Shown here: positions 49,291-61,337 of the stretch, piece by piece
How the letters are laid out: every line of letters starts with the position of its first letter
How positions within the stretch are numbered: position 1 is the first letter of the stretch
Source of the DNA: Vibrio sp. 99-70-13A1
GTDB taxonomy: Bacteria > Pseudomonadota > Gammaproteobacteria > Enterobacterales > Vibrionaceae
NCBI RefSeq assembly: GCF_013114625.1
Contig: NZ_VTXD01000001.1
Span: 62,001 to 126,000, forward strand
Length of the DNA: 64,000 bases
Direction of reading: 5' to 3'
The notes under the pieces: model-generated
Database searches by the model: none
The model's input: the letters and a program-made list of their open reading frames with translations, nothing else
What the model was told of the DNA's origin: nothing
Made by a program: the position numbers and the translations under genes

Positions 49291-52200
49291 CTACAGAACC
49301 TGAGGCTCCGTCAGTAATGCCTCCACCCTAACCGCTGCCACTTTAAACTCTGGAATCTTTGCATGTGGATCCGTTGCGGTTGTTGTCAGCCTGTTTACAG
49401 GTGATTCAACAAAATGGAACGGAATAAAAATTACTCCTTTCTGCATTCGCTTCGTTATAAACGCTGCAATTTCAATTTGTCCGCGCCTAGTTGATACCTT
49501 AACCATCTGACCATTTGATAACCCTAACCTTTCAGCATCAGATACACTGATCATTGCTTTAGGTCCCGCTAAGTTATCTAACCCCTTAGTTTTACGCGTC
49601 ATAGTTCCCGTATGGAATTGTTCTAACACGCGCCCAGTCGTCAAAATAAGTGGATATTCTTCATCAGGTAACTCTGCAGCATAGCGGAAAGGTATCGCCT
49701 CCATTTGCCCTCTCCCACGAGTAAATTGGGTTTGGTGCATAATACGAGTGCCGTCAGGGTTGTTCTTATTACTTGGCCACTGAGCGCCATTAATTGTGAT
49801 ATTTTCCCACCTTAAGCCTGCATATTGTGGCGTTACTCTAGCTATTTCGTTAGTTATATCCGCCACACTCGAATATGACCAATCTCCTCCCATAGCATTA
49901 GCGATAGATTGAATGATAACCCAATCTTCTTTTGCTTCACCGGGTGGATTTACAGCAGGGTTAATACGCTGCACTCGGCGTTCGGTATTAGTGAAGTGAC
50001 CTGATTTTTCTGCAAAGGAACAAGAAGGCAACACAACATCTGCATACTGCGCGGTTTCTGTTAAAAAGATATCTTGTACCACTAAGAAGTCGAGCGCTTC
50101 CAAACCTTCAATAACATGTGCTTGGTTAGGATCACTCAATACCGGGTTTTCCCCCATGACATACAGTGCTTTCACTTTTCGTTCGCAAGCGGCATCTATA
50201 ATCTCGGTAAGCGTTAACCCAGATTCAGCAGGTAACGAGGTAACTCCCCATTCCATTTCAAATTTTTTGCGTACTAATGGGTTATAAACCTTTTGATACC
50301 CAGGAAGATTATTCGGTAATGCGCCCATGTCACACGCACCTTGAACATTGGATTGACCTCTAAGTGGGTTAATCCCCCCACCTTCAATTCCGATGTTTCC
50401 ACACAGTAATTGTAAGTTAGCGATTGAACGAACATTGTCATGACCCGTTGTATGCTGAGTTATCCCCATTGAATAGTAAACAGCAGTACGTTTTGCGGTT
50501 CCTATTAAACGTGCCATAGCGAATACATCGTCAGCTTTTACACCGGTAACCAATTCAACTTTGTCTAAGGCGTAATTCGGAGACATCACTTCTTGCAGTA
50601 AAGTATCAAAACCATCAACGCGTTCATCAATATATTCCTGATCATACCAACCATGTTTGATGATCTGCTGCATCACACCATTAATTAGCATCACATCTGT
50701 ACCTGGTCGATGCGCCATATATAGCTCAGCGTGATCGGCGATATCAATGCGTTTCGGGTCAGCTACAATCAACCGAGCTCCATGATGACGAACTGCCTGT
50801 TTGATATGAGAGCCAATGATAGGGTGTGCTGCTGTGGTATCTGAACCTATGATAAAGATGACATCTGAATGTTTGATACTTGGAATATCATTGGTCATTG
50901 CCCCACTGCCTAATGACGCTTCAAGCCCCGTAACTGTGGATGCATGACAAAGACGTGCGCAGTGATCAACATTGTTTGTCCCTAATTCGCGGCGGATAAA
51001 TTTTTGAAATGCGTAGTTGTCTTCATTGGTTGTTTTTGCGGAAGAAAAACCAGCAAGTGATTGGCTACCAAACCCTTCTTTGATTGCCGTAAATTTACTA
51101 GCAATAAGGGCGATTGCTTCATCCCAAGATGCTGGTTGTAGCCAACCATCTTTGCGAATTAATGGTGACGTTAAACGCGCATCACTGTTAACAAAATCAA
51201 ATCCGAACCGTCCTTTCACGCATAGCATGCCTTCATTGACAGGAGAGTCTCCACCGCGAATATATTGAATTCTGTTTGTCTTCTCATCCACATGCATAGT
51301 GAGTTTACAGCCAACACCACAATAAGTGCAGATGGTATCTACCGCTTTCAGATCATCAGTTCGACCTTGTGCTTTATCGCGAGCATCTGTCATTGCCCCT
51401 GTAGGACAAACCTGGATGCAAGAACCGCATTGAACACAATTCGAGTCTCCCATCAAGGTCGTATTCGCACCAAAGTTAGGTCGGCATTCTGGCTTATTTG
51501 CTGGTTTTCCGTTTGCTTGCTCCATGAAGCTTAAAACGCCATGTACAGCTTGTTCACGGCATGCTTGGATACATTGCCCGCAACTAATGCATCGGTTTGC
51601 ATCAAACACGATGAACTCTGAGCTGTTATCTACTGGAAATTTTTGAACCAATGCCTCTGATGAGAGTGATTCTGATGAGTGAACTGAAGGTATAGACTTA
51701 ACTCTGTGGTTACGGGTTGATTGCCAAGCATCATCAGTTTGAATATCAATATTGAATGCTGGGTATTCCTGAACAGCTTCATATTCTGTGGCGTAATCTC
51801 TTAGATCACACCCTGTATTAGCTTGGCACCCACACTCTAAACATCGTGCAGCTTCTGCGACTGCATCTGCGTTTTCAAACCCCGTTTCCACTTCATCAAA
51901 ACTTTGGGCTCTTTGCTCTGGAGTAAGTTCAGGCGTGATAAGGCGGGCTTGTTTTTGAATAGCCTGATATTGCTTAGGGTCGACTTTCTTAAGTTGGTTT
52001 TGCTTACGGGAGTTAAATGGTTTAACAGGAATGTTATCCATATCTCCATCGAAAAATCGGTCAATAGCACCCGCTACTAAACGACCGTCTCCCACAGCTT
52101 CAACAGCCGTTGCAGGTCCACGACGAAAGTCACCAATGCTGAATATATTACCCGTACCAGTGTGCAGAGTTTGCGGATCAACATCAGCGGTATTCCAGCG

Positions 52201-53547
52201 GGTTAATGGAATATCGATGGCTTCATTATCCATAAAACTCAGGTCTGGTTTTTGTGAGACTGCGGCGATCACCGTATCAAAAGCCTCAACAAAGAACTCA
52301 CCTGTAGGTTTAGGGCTTCGACGACCTGAGGCATCCGCAGGGCCAAGCTCCATTCGCTCTAAACGAACCTCACAAACTCGACCATCTGCATCAGGTAAGT
52401 TTTCTGCCGGGTTCGTTAAAAAATGAAATTTCACACCTTCATGCTCGGCTTCTTCAATCTCATAATCTTCTGCAGGCATTTCATCTCTTGTTCTACGATA
52501 AATTAACGTCGTATCCGCACCATCTCGAACCGCAGTACGTGCGCAATCTATCGCGGTGTTACCGCCTCCAATCACCGCGACTTTTTTACCCGTGACATAT
52601 TGTTTTTCTGTCACGTAATCTTTTAGATAATCGACACCAAGATAGCAACCTGCCAAGTTACTTCCTTGGTATTGCATGTCTACCGCTTGTGAAGCACCCA
52701 CAGCCAAACAAACCGCATCAAAATCTTGCGTTAAACTTGATAATGTAAAATCAGCACCTAGCTTTTTATTACACTCTATCGACATGCCATTTCGGCACAT
52801 CAACTCAATTTCTTTGTCCAAAATAGATTTAGGTAAGCGGTACTCTGGAATGCCGTAACGCAACCAGCCACCAGCTTGCGGCATTGATTCAAAGATTTGA
52901 GCATCATACCCTTCATTTGAAAGGTAATAGCCCGCCGTTAGCCCACCAGGTCCACTACCAACAATGGCTACTGTTTTACCTTTCGATGCTTTTTTCAATG
53001 GTTGGTAGCTTTCTTGGGCTGCAAGGTCAATATCTGCGGCATGGCGCTTCAATTGTCTAATCGCTATGGAATCATCCACTAAATTTCTTCTACATTCCGT
53101 TTCACAAAATGCGGGGCAAACACGCCCTATAGAAAGAGGCATCGGAAGCGTTTGTTTGATGACTTCTATGGCTTTTAAGTGATCATTCTGAGCAATATGA
53201 TAAAGGTATGATTGAATATCAACCCCTGCAGGGCAGGCTGTCTGGCAAGGCGCTTCACAGTCTGCATAATGATCAGACATGATTCGATTCAAAGCGATTT
53301 GGCGGCGGGCTGTTAACCGGCTAGATTGAGTGATGACATTAAGACCGTTAGATACTTCAATTTCACATGACCTTTGTATCTCGCCATTCTCAAGTTCAAC
53401 GACGCAAAGATCACAAGGAACTTTATTCGCTGTTTTATTCAAACCACATAGAGATGGGATCTCTAATCCACATGTTTTAGCAGCTTCAAGAACCGTTTGT
53501 CCCTGCTCTGCAATTCTAAATTTTCCATCAATAACGATTTGAATCAT
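49291..53547 (-). CDS. Formate dehydrogenase alpha fused to ferredoxin and GltD-like module
   Basis: This 1418-residue multidomain enzyme has a 2Fe-2S ferredoxin domain (about 1-75), a GltD-like Fe-S/FAD/NAD(P) oxidoreductase (about 85-510: CQTACPAGVDIQSYL, VAIVGSGPGGLTAGYYL, VAVIGGGNTAIDCARTA), two 4Fe-4S sets (CISCGQC near 652 and CVQCGSC near 705) and a molybdopterin formate dehydrogenase core (from about 740: CTYCGVGC). At the position of Sec140 in E. coli FdhF (CARVU) this enzyme has Cys867 in DHCARLCHAS, so it is the Cys type. It should couple formate oxidation to NAD(P)+ in one polypeptide. I chose the ATG at 53547 over a GTG at 53559. Confidence 0.9.
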   Translation of the reverse strand: MIQIVIDGKFRIAEQGQTVLEAAKTCGLEIPSLCGLNKTANKVPCDLCVVELENGEIQRSCEIEVSNGLNVITQSSRLTARRQIALNRIMSDHYADCEAPCQTACPAGVDIQSYLYHIAQNDHLKAIEVIKQTLPMPLSIGRVCPAFCETECRRNLVDDSIAIRQLKRHAADIDLAAQESYQPLKKASKGKTVAIVGSGPGGLTAGYYLSNEGYDAQIFESMPQAGGWLRYGIPEYRLPKSILDKEIELMCRNGMSIECNKKLGADFTLSSLTQDFDAVCLAVGASQAVDMQYQGSNLAGCYLGVDYLKDYVTEKQYVTGKKVAVIGGGNTAIDCARTAVRDGADTTLIYRRTRDEMPAEDYEIEEAEHEGVKFHFLTNPAENLPDADGRVCEVRLERMELGPADASGRRSPKPTGEFFVEAFDTVIAAVSQKPDLSFMDNEAIDIPLTRWNTADVDPQTLHTGTGNIFSIGDFRRGPATAVEAVGDGRLVAGAIDRFFDGDMDNIPVKPFNSRKQNQLKKVDPKQYQAIQKQARLITPELTPEQRAQSFDEVETGFENADAVAEAARCLECGCQANTGCDLRDYATEYEAVQEYPAFNIDIQTDDAWQSTRNHRVKSIPSVHSSESLSSEALVQKFPVDNSSEFIVFDANRCISCGQCIQACREQAVHGVLSFMEQANGKPANKPECRPNFGANTTLMGDSNCVQCGSCIQVCPTGAMTDARDKAQGRTDDLKAVDTICTYCGVGCKLTMHVDEKTNRIQYIRGGDSPVNEGMLCVKGRFGFDFVNSDARLTSPLIRKDGWLQPASWDEAIALIASKFTAIKEGFGSQSLAGFSSAKTTNEDNYAFQKFIRRELGTNNVDHCARLCHASTVTGLEASLGSGAMTNDIPSIKHSDVIFIIGSDTTAAHPIIGSHIKQAVRHHGARLIVADPKRIDIADHAELYMAHRPGTDVMLINGVMQQIIKHGWYDQEYIDERVDGFDTLLQEVMSPNYALDKVELVTGVKADDVFAMARLIGTAKRTAVYYSMGITQHTTGHDNVRSIANLQLLCGNIGIEGGGINPLRGQSNVQGACDMGALPNNLPGYQKVYNPLVRKKFEMEWGVTSLPAESGLTLTEIIDAACERKVKALYVMGENPVLSDPNQAHVIEGLEALDFLVVQDIFLTETAQYADVVLPSCSFAEKSGHFTNTERRVQRINPAVNPPGEAKEDWVIIQSIANAMGGDWSYSSVADITNEIARVTPQYAGLRWENITINGAQWPSNKNNPDGTRIMHQTQFTRGRGQMEAIPFRYAAELPDEEYPLILTTGRVLEQFHTGTMTRKTKGLDNLAGPKAMISVSDAERLGLSNGQMVKVSTRRGQIEIAAFITKRMQKGVIFIPFHFVESPVNRLTTTATDPHAKIPEFKVAAVRVEALLTEPQVL

Positions 53548-53741
53548 ACCAGCCCCCACCTAACGCAATGACATCACAATGAAGTCAAAATAAAATAGTA
53601 ATATAATATTATTTATATAATAAGGTGAACTATTAATACCATACAATAATTATGGTTTTGTGCGTGTGACCTCAAACTCGTTCCGTTGATAATACCCATA
53701 AAGTATGTGTGACTTTTATTTATGATATTCCGGCATAAAAA

Positions 53742-53764
53742 AAGCCCCTAACAAGTAGGGGCTT
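53742..53764 (-). terminator. Terminator of the mukFEB operon
   Basis: AAGCCCCTA (53742-53750) pairs with TAGGGGCTT (53756-53764) around ACAAG; on the minus strand a T7 run follows. It is 40 nt after mukB. Confidence 0.92.
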
Positions 53765-53804
53765 CAATATTTGTGTCTTTTTACTTATTAAGTATCAATA
53801 AGTA

Positions 53805-56800
53805 TTACAACTCTTCGATAAGTTCTTGTACCGGTGTCGCAGGTTTATTTTGAGCAAAGCCTCGTAAACCAACCACATGCACATGTTCGTGATCTTTGAA
53901 GACCTTACGAACCAACTTATACGTTGTCCCTTTCTCTGGGCTAATGTTTTCAGGCGCTGCAATCAGTAATTGCATTCCTAGTCTGTCACATAGCTCAAAC
54001 AAGGTTGAGATTGACTTAGAATCCAAACGCGCCGCTTCATCTAAAAACAGTAGACGACAAGGAACAATGTCTTTACTGCGTAATCGGCGTGACTCTTCTT
54101 CCCAGCTCTGAATAACCATCAGCAAGATAGATTGACCAGTACCAATCGCTTCACCAGTTGAAAGCGCACCAGATTCAGCTTGTAACCAACCATCAGAGCC
54201 ACGGTTAACTTCAACACTCAATTCTAGGTAATTACGGTAATCCAGCAACTCTTCACCTAGTACTTGAGGTGAACGTTGCCCCATATCGATATGTGGGTTT
54301 ACACGTTGGAAAAGTTTCGCCATCGCTTCTGAGAAGGTAAAGCGAGAAGTTTCAAACAAATCTTTATGCTGATCTTGTTGAGAAGCTAGCCCTGTAAGTA
54401 AAACTTCGTGACTCTCACGAATCTTCACATTAAGGCGTACACCTTTCACCTGACCAAAGTATATGTTAGACAAACCTTGGTTAAGCATGCGAATGCGGTT
54501 TTGCTCTCGCTGAATCGTTTTCTGAATAATACTTGCCACAGATTCAGAACTGATTGCTAAGCGGTTTTCACGCTGAGTCAATTCTTCTGTTAGACGAGCA
54601 AGCTCAACTTCCATTTCTTCAATGGCTTCAACAGGATCATCGGTACGGATAATATCCTGGCGAATACGTTCACGAAGATGCTGATAAACCGCGATGTAGA
54701 ACAAGACTTTACGCTCTGGATGCGCGTTATCTTCAGAGAGTCTTAACGAATCACGTAAATCATCATTACCTGCAACGGCAAGACGAAGTGCACCTAGCGA
54801 TTTATCCGACATTGAGCGCAGCTCGCCAGCAGATAAATAAGCCAATTCACGTTTGTGTAAACGACGTTCAACGTCATTCTCACGAGCTAAACGTAAAACA
54901 GAGCACCAGCCCGCTTTTGCAGCGACCACAAACGTGCGGAGTTCTGCGTATTCTTTCTGAACTTTCTTCAAGCGTTTTGCTAGCCCTTTCATCTCCAATT
55001 CAGTCGATGTAATGGTTCGCTCATAACCGCTCTTACGACTACGTGAAGTATGCAAACGTTCTTGAAGTTCATCACGACGACGAACAGCACGCTCTTCTGC
55101 ACCTTCATCAGCGTTAACACCAAACTCTTGCAGTTCTTGCTTAAACTCTTGAACAGTTTCAAGTTTAGCGTGATGCGAACTCTTAAGTGCAGCCAATACT
55201 TGGTTGTACTGGTTCATTTGCTCACGAGCTTGTTTTAAGCCATCACGACCTTTAGTTCTCGCTTGCTCAGCATTAACCAATTTCGCTTTTAACTGCTCAC
55301 TCAGTTCACTGCTCTTATTAAGAAGAGCCACTGAATCTTCATAAGCAAAGTAATGACGACGTTCAATCAGATCAGATAAAGCAAACAGCTTACCTTTCAA
55401 TGTTTGAAGCGCTTGATCCGCTTGTTTGTATTCCGCTTCTAACGCTTCAAATTGCTCAGGATCCGCGTCAAGAGCTGAAACAATCTGTTCCAATGCCGTT
55501 AGCGCTTTACCATGATTAGATAGGTAAGACTTAGCTTCACCTAAACGCTCAAGTTGAGCTTCAAGATCAGATAAACGTTCTACCAATGTTTCATCTTCGA
55601 TCATACGAATCATTGGCGCTAATTTATCTAATGTCGCGATTGCTTGCTTGCTTTGTGTAAGCTGGCTGCGTTGCTGCTGTTCTTTAGCTGCGATATCAGT
55701 TAATACTCGGCTAACTTGATTACGCTTATCACGTACCGCAACCAAAGCTTGCTCAGGGTCTGCGTCAAAAGCAACTTGCAAATGTTTAGCAACAAACAGG
55801 TTATACGCTTGGTATAAACGCTGCAGTTTCTGAGAATCAAACGCCGCTTTAGCGTGGTTTTCTACCACTACATCACGCTCTTCACGCAAATGTTCTAAAC
55901 GTTGTTCACGAGCAGCACGACCAAACAATGGAATCTCTGGGAAACGCGAGTAACGCATTTGGCGATCATTTAATTGAACGCACACTGCACCTTCCAGTTC
56001 GTCGGCATTGAATGAGCTGTCATCGAAGGCATCAACATCGCCTTCAAGGATGTATAAATCTTCAGGGCAATCATCTAAGTCAACTAGCTTCTCTTTGATC
56101 CCATCAAGATCTGAAACCACAATCGCATGACGCGCAGGACCATACATTGCACTGAAATACGGAGCATCACCAATGGTAATGTCATCATAAATTTCAGAAA
56201 GTAATACGCCGCCTAATGTGTCTGCTAACCCTTTCAATCGAGGATCATTCGAACCACCAGGTGAAGCTAGACGTTCAATTTCTTGATCAAGTTCAGAACG
56301 ACGTTTTGCTAGCTGTTCTTTCGCGATTGATTGTGATTTCTCGTCTTGCAACACTTGCTGCATTTGAGTCATTACTGCTTGGCTATCTTCTAGCTCAGCA
56401 TCGCTTTGTTCTCTTAACGCTTCTAATGCATCATTAGCATTAATCCAAGCTGGCGCTACTGCTTCTAGTCTAGAAATTTGTTGAGTATGTTCTTGCTCAA
56501 TACGGCGCTGTTCACTTTTAGATTCGCGTAACTCTTCTTGAGCAAACTCTAAAGACTCAATTTGCATTGAATGACGTTCACGTTCTTCTTCAAAGATCAG
56601 CTCATCAGTCAATTCAGTATTATGTTGCTTCTGATAGTCAGCAGCTAAGCTTTGAGCTTGACGCTGTTGAGCAACATCTCGCTCCATATCACGATGCTGA
56701 GCACGCCACTGTTGTTCATTTTGAACAATATGTCTCGACTCTCTGCTTTTCTCAATCGCTTGTTTAGCACTTGCTGACGCATCTTGTCGTTCAACATGAC

Positions 56801-58259
56801 CAACCACACTCTTCACTAATGCCAACGCTTTACCGAACTGTGCAGAAGCCGCTGACGACATATCAAGCTTATGCTTAGTCGCCAGCAATGTTTGAGTGTT
56901 GGCTTCTTCTTGAGATTTCAATTCAGAAACCAGCGCCATCGCACTTTCAGGCGTGATCGACTCATCAGCTAATAACTGTTTGGTCTTTTCTAATGCTTGA
57001 ACAGCTTGTTGATATTGAAGAGCACGAGTTTGCTGAACATCAAGCGCTTGCTGGTAATCCGCAAGTTGCGTTTTCAGGCTATCCACTTCTTCTTCAGTAA
57101 TGGTTGCCTGCTCTTCAGCTAATAAAACACGTTCTTGTGCTTCTTCAACCACCATCATTTGTTCTTCTAAGCGTTCGCTTAATTCTTCAAGATCATCGCT
57201 ATAACGGGCGATTTTTTCTTGTTGGCGAAGGGCATTTTGAACAAGCTGTAAATGATCCGAAGCAGCTTGGTAATCCTGCTCAAGCGCAGATTCTTGATCG
57301 ACTAAGATCTCAAGTTCTTCTTGAACACGGTTCAGTAGGCTATTTTGCTCAACTAAAGTTTCACGAGATCCAAACAACTCACCACGTAGCACCATAGTTT
57401 GATCAAGCTTATTACGGCGATCATTCGCATGGCGCATGTAGTCAGCTGCTACGTAATTGGTAGATTCTGTAATCAAGTGTTTGAATAAATCACGATCGGC
57501 TTGCGTAGTTTTAATTGCGTCCAATGTCATTCGGTTTTCACGAAGTGCAGATTCCATATCTTGGAACGCTTTCTTCACACCACCATTTTGTGGCAACAAG
57601 TAATCACGAAGTGAACGAGTAATTGCGCTTGAAATACCACCGTACAATGATGCTTCGATCAGGCGATAAAACTTAGAACGGTCACTGCTGTTACGCAATT
57701 TCTTCGGAACGACACCGTATTCAAACATCTGAGCGTGGTATTCAACAATCGATGAAAACGCTTTAAAGTGAGCGCCTTCATATTGCGCCACAGCTGCTTT
57801 TACATCGTTTAATTGACATACGCGCGCGTGGCTATCAGAAACGTTTTCAATTAACACATCGGTTGGTTTCACATGGCTTGGTAAGCCTTGAATAACAAAC
57901 GGTTTAATATCTACTTTCTTATCACGACCAGCGACTTGTTGAAGCTTAACTGCAAACAGTAAACGCTGATTACGGGAGTTAACAACGTCTAGTGCGGCAT
58001 AACACGCACCTGGCTGCAACTTACCATAAAGGCCTTTATCTCTTGATGATTGAGAGCTACCCGCTTCCGTTGTATTTCGGAAGTGCAATAAGCTTTGGTC
58101 AGGAATAAGGGCTGTGATAAATGCCGCCATTGTGGTCGATTTACCAGCACCATTACCGCCTGAAAGAGTTGTTACCAAACCATCGATATCAAAAGTACGT
58201 GCAAAGAAGCCATTCCAGTTGATCATGGTTAATGATTGATACTTACCGCGTTCAATCAT
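53805..58259 (-). CDS. mukB: MukB SMC-like condensin ATPase
   Basis: This 1484-residue protein has Walker A GGNGAGKS at residues 34-41, two long coiled coils around a hinge (about 650-790), the C-terminal signature [15 protein letters not shown] and Walker [12 protein letters not shown] near 1400. It is the chromosome condensin of gammaproteobacteria and matches E. coli MukB in size (1486). Start overlaps mukE's stop by 4 bp. Many long opposite-strand ORFs here are spurious because of the coiled-coil composition. Confidence 0.98.
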   Translation of the reverse strand: MIERGKYQSLTMINWNGFFARTFDIDGLVTTLSGGNGAGKSTTMAAFITALIPDQSLLHFRNTTEAGSSQSSRDKGLYGKLQPGACYAALDVVNSRNQRLLFAVKLQQVAGRDKKVDIKPFVIQGLPSHVKPTDVLIENVSDSHARVCQLNDVKAAVAQYEGAHFKAFSSIVEYHAQMFEYGVVPKKLRNSSDRSKFYRLIEASLYGGISSAITRSLRDYLLPQNGGVKKAFQDMESALRENRMTLDAIKTTQADRDLFKHLITESTNYVAADYMRHANDRRNKLDQTMVLRGELFGSRETLVEQNSLLNRVQEELEILVDQESALEQDYQAASDHLQLVQNALRQQEKIARYSDDLEELSERLEEQMMVVEEAQERVLLAEEQATITEEEVDSLKTQLADYQQALDVQQTRALQYQQAVQALEKTKQLLADESITPESAMALVSELKSQEEANTQTLLATKHKLDMSSAASAQFGKALALVKSVVGHVERQDASASAKQAIEKSRESRHIVQNEQQWRAQHRDMERDVAQQRQAQSLAADYQKQHNTELTDELIFEEERERHSMQIESLEFAQEELRESKSEQRRIEQEHTQQISRLEAVAPAWINANDALEALREQSDAELEDSQAVMTQMQQVLQDEKSQSIAKEQLAKRRSELDQEIERLASPGGSNDPRLKGLADTLGGVLLSEIYDDITIGDAPYFSAMYGPARHAIVVSDLDGIKEKLVDLDDCPEDLYILEGDVDAFDDSSFNADELEGAVCVQLNDRQMRYSRFPEIPLFGRAAREQRLEHLREERDVVVENHAKAAFDSQKLQRLYQAYNLFVAKHLQVAFDADPEQALVAVRDKRNQVSRVLTDIAAKEQQQRSQLTQSKQAIATLDKLAPMIRMIEDETLVERLSDLEAQLERLGEAKSYLSNHGKALTALEQIVSALDADPEQFEALEAEYKQADQALQTLKGKLFALSDLIERRHYFAYEDSVALLNKSSELSEQLKAKLVNAEQARTKGRDGLKQAREQMNQYNQVLAALKSSHHAKLETVQEFKQELQEFGVNADEGAEERAVRRRDELQERLHTSRSRKSGYERTITSTELEMKGLAKRLKKVQKEYAELRTFVVAAKAGWCSVLRLARENDVERRLHKRELAYLSAGELRSMSDKSLGALRLAVAGNDDLRDSLRLSEDNAHPERKVLFYIAVYQHLRERIRQDIIRTDDPVEAIEEMEVELARLTEELTQRENRLAISSESVASIIQKTIQREQNRIRMLNQGLSNIYFGQVKGVRLNVKIRESHEVLLTGLASQQDQHKDLFETSRFTFSEAMAKLFQRVNPHIDMGQRSPQVLGEELLDYRNYLELSVEVNRGSDGWLQAESGALSTGEAIGTGQSILLMVIQSWEEESRRLRSKDIVPCRLLFLDEAARLDSKSISTLFELCDRLGMQLLIAAPENISPEKGTTYKLVRKVFKDHEHVHVVGLRGFAQNKPATPVQELIEEL

Positions 58260-59041
58260 AATTCACCTTCCGCAGTTTCTTGCTCGCGGCCATCAGCCTG
58301 CTCGCCTAAATTCAGTTGTTCGTTAAAAATGTCTGGCTGTTCATCTTCATGATGATCTTGCTCTGTCTGTTCATTCAGTAAGCTACCTTGGCTCGGTTCA
58401 GGTGTGTGTACCACCGCCTCACCATCACGAATAAGACGTAACTGAGCTTCTTTCATGTCATCGCCAATTCGGACATCCGCTCCGAAACGGAAAACCGCTT
58501 CACTGATGCGAAACTTACCGGTTTCACCAATAGAGATGATCATACCAATACGACGTAAACGGCGTAATGAAGTTCGAACTTTTTCGAATAGTTTTTCTTT
58601 ATCTAAATCTGAACCCGAAGCACGGTTAGTCGCCAGCTTCATGAGTTTTGCCTCATCCGCCAGCGCCATTAACTCTTCGTATAGTTCTTGATTCGTAAAA
58701 ATACCTTCATGAGCTAAACGCTCTGGGCTTAGATATAAGAAACACAATACTTTGCCGACTAGCATATCCAATTCAGATAGCACACTTCGGCTAATCAATG
58801 AGGTAGAACGTGGACGCAGATAAAAGAAACCTTCGGGCGCTTTTACAAGTTCAGTATTGTAGCGTTGATAAAACTGTTGAAGCTCTACTTCAAAGTCAGC
58901 AAGTAACGCATGGTTATCTAAGTCTTCACTTGATACGTGCTTGCCTGCACGCAACATGCTATCTAACGCAGGGAACAATGGGTTCGCTATCGCTTTTACC
59001 AGTTTCTCTGGCATGTAATCATCAGTACTTGTTAATGACAT
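58256..59041 (-). CDS. mukE: MukE condensin subunit
   Basis: This protein is a winged-helix kite subunit with [20 protein letters not shown] near the start and [23 protein letters not shown] chose the ATG at 59041 ([10 protein letters not shown]), which aligns with E. coli MukE; the frame continues to 59062. The tail is acidic and Gln-rich, as in E. coli. It overlaps mukF by 20 bp and mukB by 4 bp. Confidence 0.97.
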   Translation of the reverse strand: MSLTSTDDYMPEKLVKAIANPLFPALDSMLRAGKHVSSEDLDNHALLADFEVELQQFYQRYNTELVKAPEGFFYLRPRSTSLISRSVLSELDMLVGKVLCFLYLSPERLAHEGIFTNQELYEELMALADEAKLMKLATNRASGSDLDKEKLFEKVRTSLRRLRRIGMIISIGETGKFRISEAVFRFGADVRIGDDMKEAQLRLIRDGEAVVHTPEPSQGSLLNEQTEQDHHEDEQPDIFNEQLNLGEQADGREQETAEGEL

Positions 59042-60359
59042 TTGCTTGTACCTTTGCACCAAAATCGTTAATTGCCTGCCAATCAGGTTGAATTGCCTGA
59101 TAGTCAGATTCGGAATAACCTAAGCGCACGGCTTGGTCGACAACGATTCTAGCTAAATCAAAATGGTGAGTACGAGGGTGTTCTGCGAGATAGTCACGCA
59201 GTACAAGTCCAAGATCAATGGCTGCACCCTGCTCTTTATGAACTCTCAACATCGCTGCAATCTTTTCAGAAAGCAGGTCGTTTACTTGTTCGAATTCTTC
59301 ATATTCAACGTCTAATGGGGCTTGCCCTGTTACTTCGTCATCACGTAAAACCAGAGCTTCATCTCGAAGATCACTTAGTTTCTCTGCATCCGCATAGGTT
59401 AAGAACCAAGGTGCATCAAAGTAATCTGTCACAGATTGACGCAGACGCTGACTAAAGGCACGGTTCTTATCCATATCAATAGCCGTTCGAATAAACTTGT
59501 GTACATGACGGTCATAACCAATCCACAAGTCTATTGCTTGCTGTCCCCAACTCGTGATTCGGTCGAGCTTCATCTGTAAACCAAACAGGGTTTCACCAAC
59601 AAACTCTAATTCATCATTCCCGTAAACAACTTCTTGAATATCGAGGATTTGAGTTTGGAGCTCATCACCCGCGGCTTGCAAGGTATCTTGAAGTTCTTTC
59701 AACGTAGCTGAGGTTTCTGAAAGTAAAGACTCACAGTTATTAATGGCTTCTCGCCAATCTTTATTTAGTAGATCCGCAATTTGCTGCTTAACCGTTTGCT
59801 GCTGCTCGTCCATAACGCGTTGGTTAAGGTCGATTTGGTCGAATATTTCACCGACAGAATACTTCAGCACGCCGTATACGTTTCTCTTCCAGTGTGCTGG
59901 CGTTCCGCCTTTTTGGGCAGCTTCTATCGCTTTCGCCATTTCGTCAGCAACCATAGTCAACTGAATCGACAATTTTAGTTTTGAAAATTGGCGGTGGCGT
60001 AAATAGTAATCAGTTATGCCAATGGCAAGCGGTGAAAGTCGGTAAATGCTTGCTCCATCTGTCACTTCACTTGTAAAGCGACTGATGAGTTTTTGTTTTA
60101 CCAATTCATTGATGGCGTTATTCGCGCGAAATGCAGAAGCATCTCCCGTTTCTTCAAACATACGAGTGACAATGATAAATGCATCATGCAGTTCACCTTC
60201 ACCTAACTCTTCATCAAATCTTTCATTACTCAACACAGCGATAGCAATCAAAAAGGCTAAACGCTCTGGTGAGAGATTCAATGAGAAGTCATGCTGCTTG
60301 ACCCAGCCCACCAATTCATCAATTGGCTGCTCTTCGGCAGTTTGAGTCATTTCACTCAT
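59022..60359 (-). CDS. mukF: MukF kleisin
   Basis: This 445-residue protein matches Muk[48 protein letters not shown] at the N-terminus (quoted only as an opening), then a long helical middle and a C-terminal MukB-binding winged helix. It bridges MukB heads with MukE. It is followed by mukE with an overlap of 20 bp, and lies 68 bp after cmoM. Confidence 0.97.
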   Translation of the reverse strand: MSEMTQTAEEQPIDELVGWVKQHDFSLNLSPERLAFLIAIAVLSNERFDEELGEGELHDAFIIVTRMFEETGDASAFRANNAINELVKQKLISRFTSEVTDGASIYRLSPLAIGITDYYLRHRQFSKLKLSIQLTMVADEMAKAIEAAQKGGTPAHWKRNVYGVLKYSVGEIFDQIDLNQRVMDEQQQTVKQQIADLLNKDWREAINNCESLLSETSATLKELQDTLQAAGDELQTQILDIQEVVYGNDELEFVGETLFGLQMKLDRITSWGQQAIDLWIGYDRHVHKFIRTAIDMDKNRAFSQRLRQSVTDYFDAPWFLTYADAEKLSDLRDEALVLRDDEVTGQAPLDVEYEEFEQVNDLLSEKIAAMLRVHKEQGAAIDLGLVLRDYLAEHPRTHHFDLARIVVDQAVRLGYSESDYQAIQPDWQAINDFGAKVQANVINKY

Positions 60360-60427
60360 TGTGGTTCCTGTTATCGTTTCTTATGACATCAATCTAATTT
60401 CGATGTCACGCATGATTCTTCGTTATT

Positions 60428-61228
60428 TTAGCTTTCGCTTTGTGCCGGCTTTTTTGCCCACACATGAATGTATCGTCCTAAAGATAAATACGGCTCTTGG
60501 CGACATAATTGTTTTTCAAGCGCGAGTACATCTTCAAATTCATAATCGCCCATGTATTCCATGTTGCCAATGTAATCACTGAATGAACGAATACCAGACT
60601 TTCCTTGAATGTCAAAGCCAGCATCTTCAATCCATTGGTAAACATCTTCTGGCTTGAGCCCTTTCTGGGGCTGCAGCTTAAACCGTTTTCTATGTGGCAT
60701 CCCATCAAGTACGTGAGGAATATTGCCACATATCACATTTTTCAGTACCAAGCCGTGGTGGTTATAAAACATAATCGATGCAATTCCACCGGGCTTGACT
60801 TGATCTAGCAAAATATCAAGCGCCTCTTTCGGGTTTGCTAACCACTCCATCACGGCGTGAAACATCACGAAGTCGACCTTATCCTCAAGGTGTTCAGCTA
60901 TCTTCTGTACTGGAGAATGGATCAGCCGATATTGCTCAAGCAAACCAGCCTTTGCAATATCCTCTTTAGCAAGAGCCAGCATTTCAGAAGATAGATCACA
61001 CAATGATACATGATGACCTTGTGCAGCTATCTTCTGTGACATTTGAGCAAGACCACCACCCGCATCAAGCACGTGAAGCGGTGCATTTTTATCAGCAAAT
61101 TCATTAAGAGCAAGCTCTAAATCTTCCCATACGATGATCTGACGGATCTCTCCTTTGTCAGAGCCGTAAATGTTTTTTGCAAATTTGTGGGCAATATCGT
61201 CGAAATTACGGTCTTCAGTCACGGTCAC
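60428..61228 (-). CDS. cmoM: CmoM tRNA 5-carboxymethoxyuridine methyltransferase
   Basis: This 266-residue SAM methyltransferase (formerly SmtA) shows LHVLDAGGGLAQMSQKIAAQG (motif I), CDLSSEMLALAKEDIA, and FVMFHAVMEWLANPKEALDI. CmoM methylates cmo5U to mcmo5U at tRNA position 34. It is the first gene of the mukFEB operon, as in E. coli. With cmoA and cmoB in the same window, three enzymes of one tRNA pathway are present. Confidence 0.94.
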   Translation of the reverse strand: MTVTEDRNFDDIAHKFAKNIYGSDKGEIRQIIVWEDLELALNEFADKNAPLHVLDAGGGLAQMSQKIAAQGHHVSLCDLSSEMLALAKEDIAKAGLLEQYRLIHSPVQKIAEHLEDKVDFVMFHAVMEWLANPKEALDILLDQVKPGGIASIMFYNHHGLVLKNVICGNIPHVLDGMPHRKRFKLQPQKGLKPEDVYQWIEDAGFDIQGKSGIRSFSDYIGNMEYMGDYEFEDVLALEKQLCRQEPYLSLGRYIHVWAKKPAQSES

Positions 61229-61337
61229 TTGAGTTATTATGTCCTATCGTGCCTGCTATTCTGTCACAGGAATTTCAGGAATAAAGAGGCGATGTCTCTT
61301 TTTACTACTAAGTGATGTTTTTTCGGACTATTCGGAT

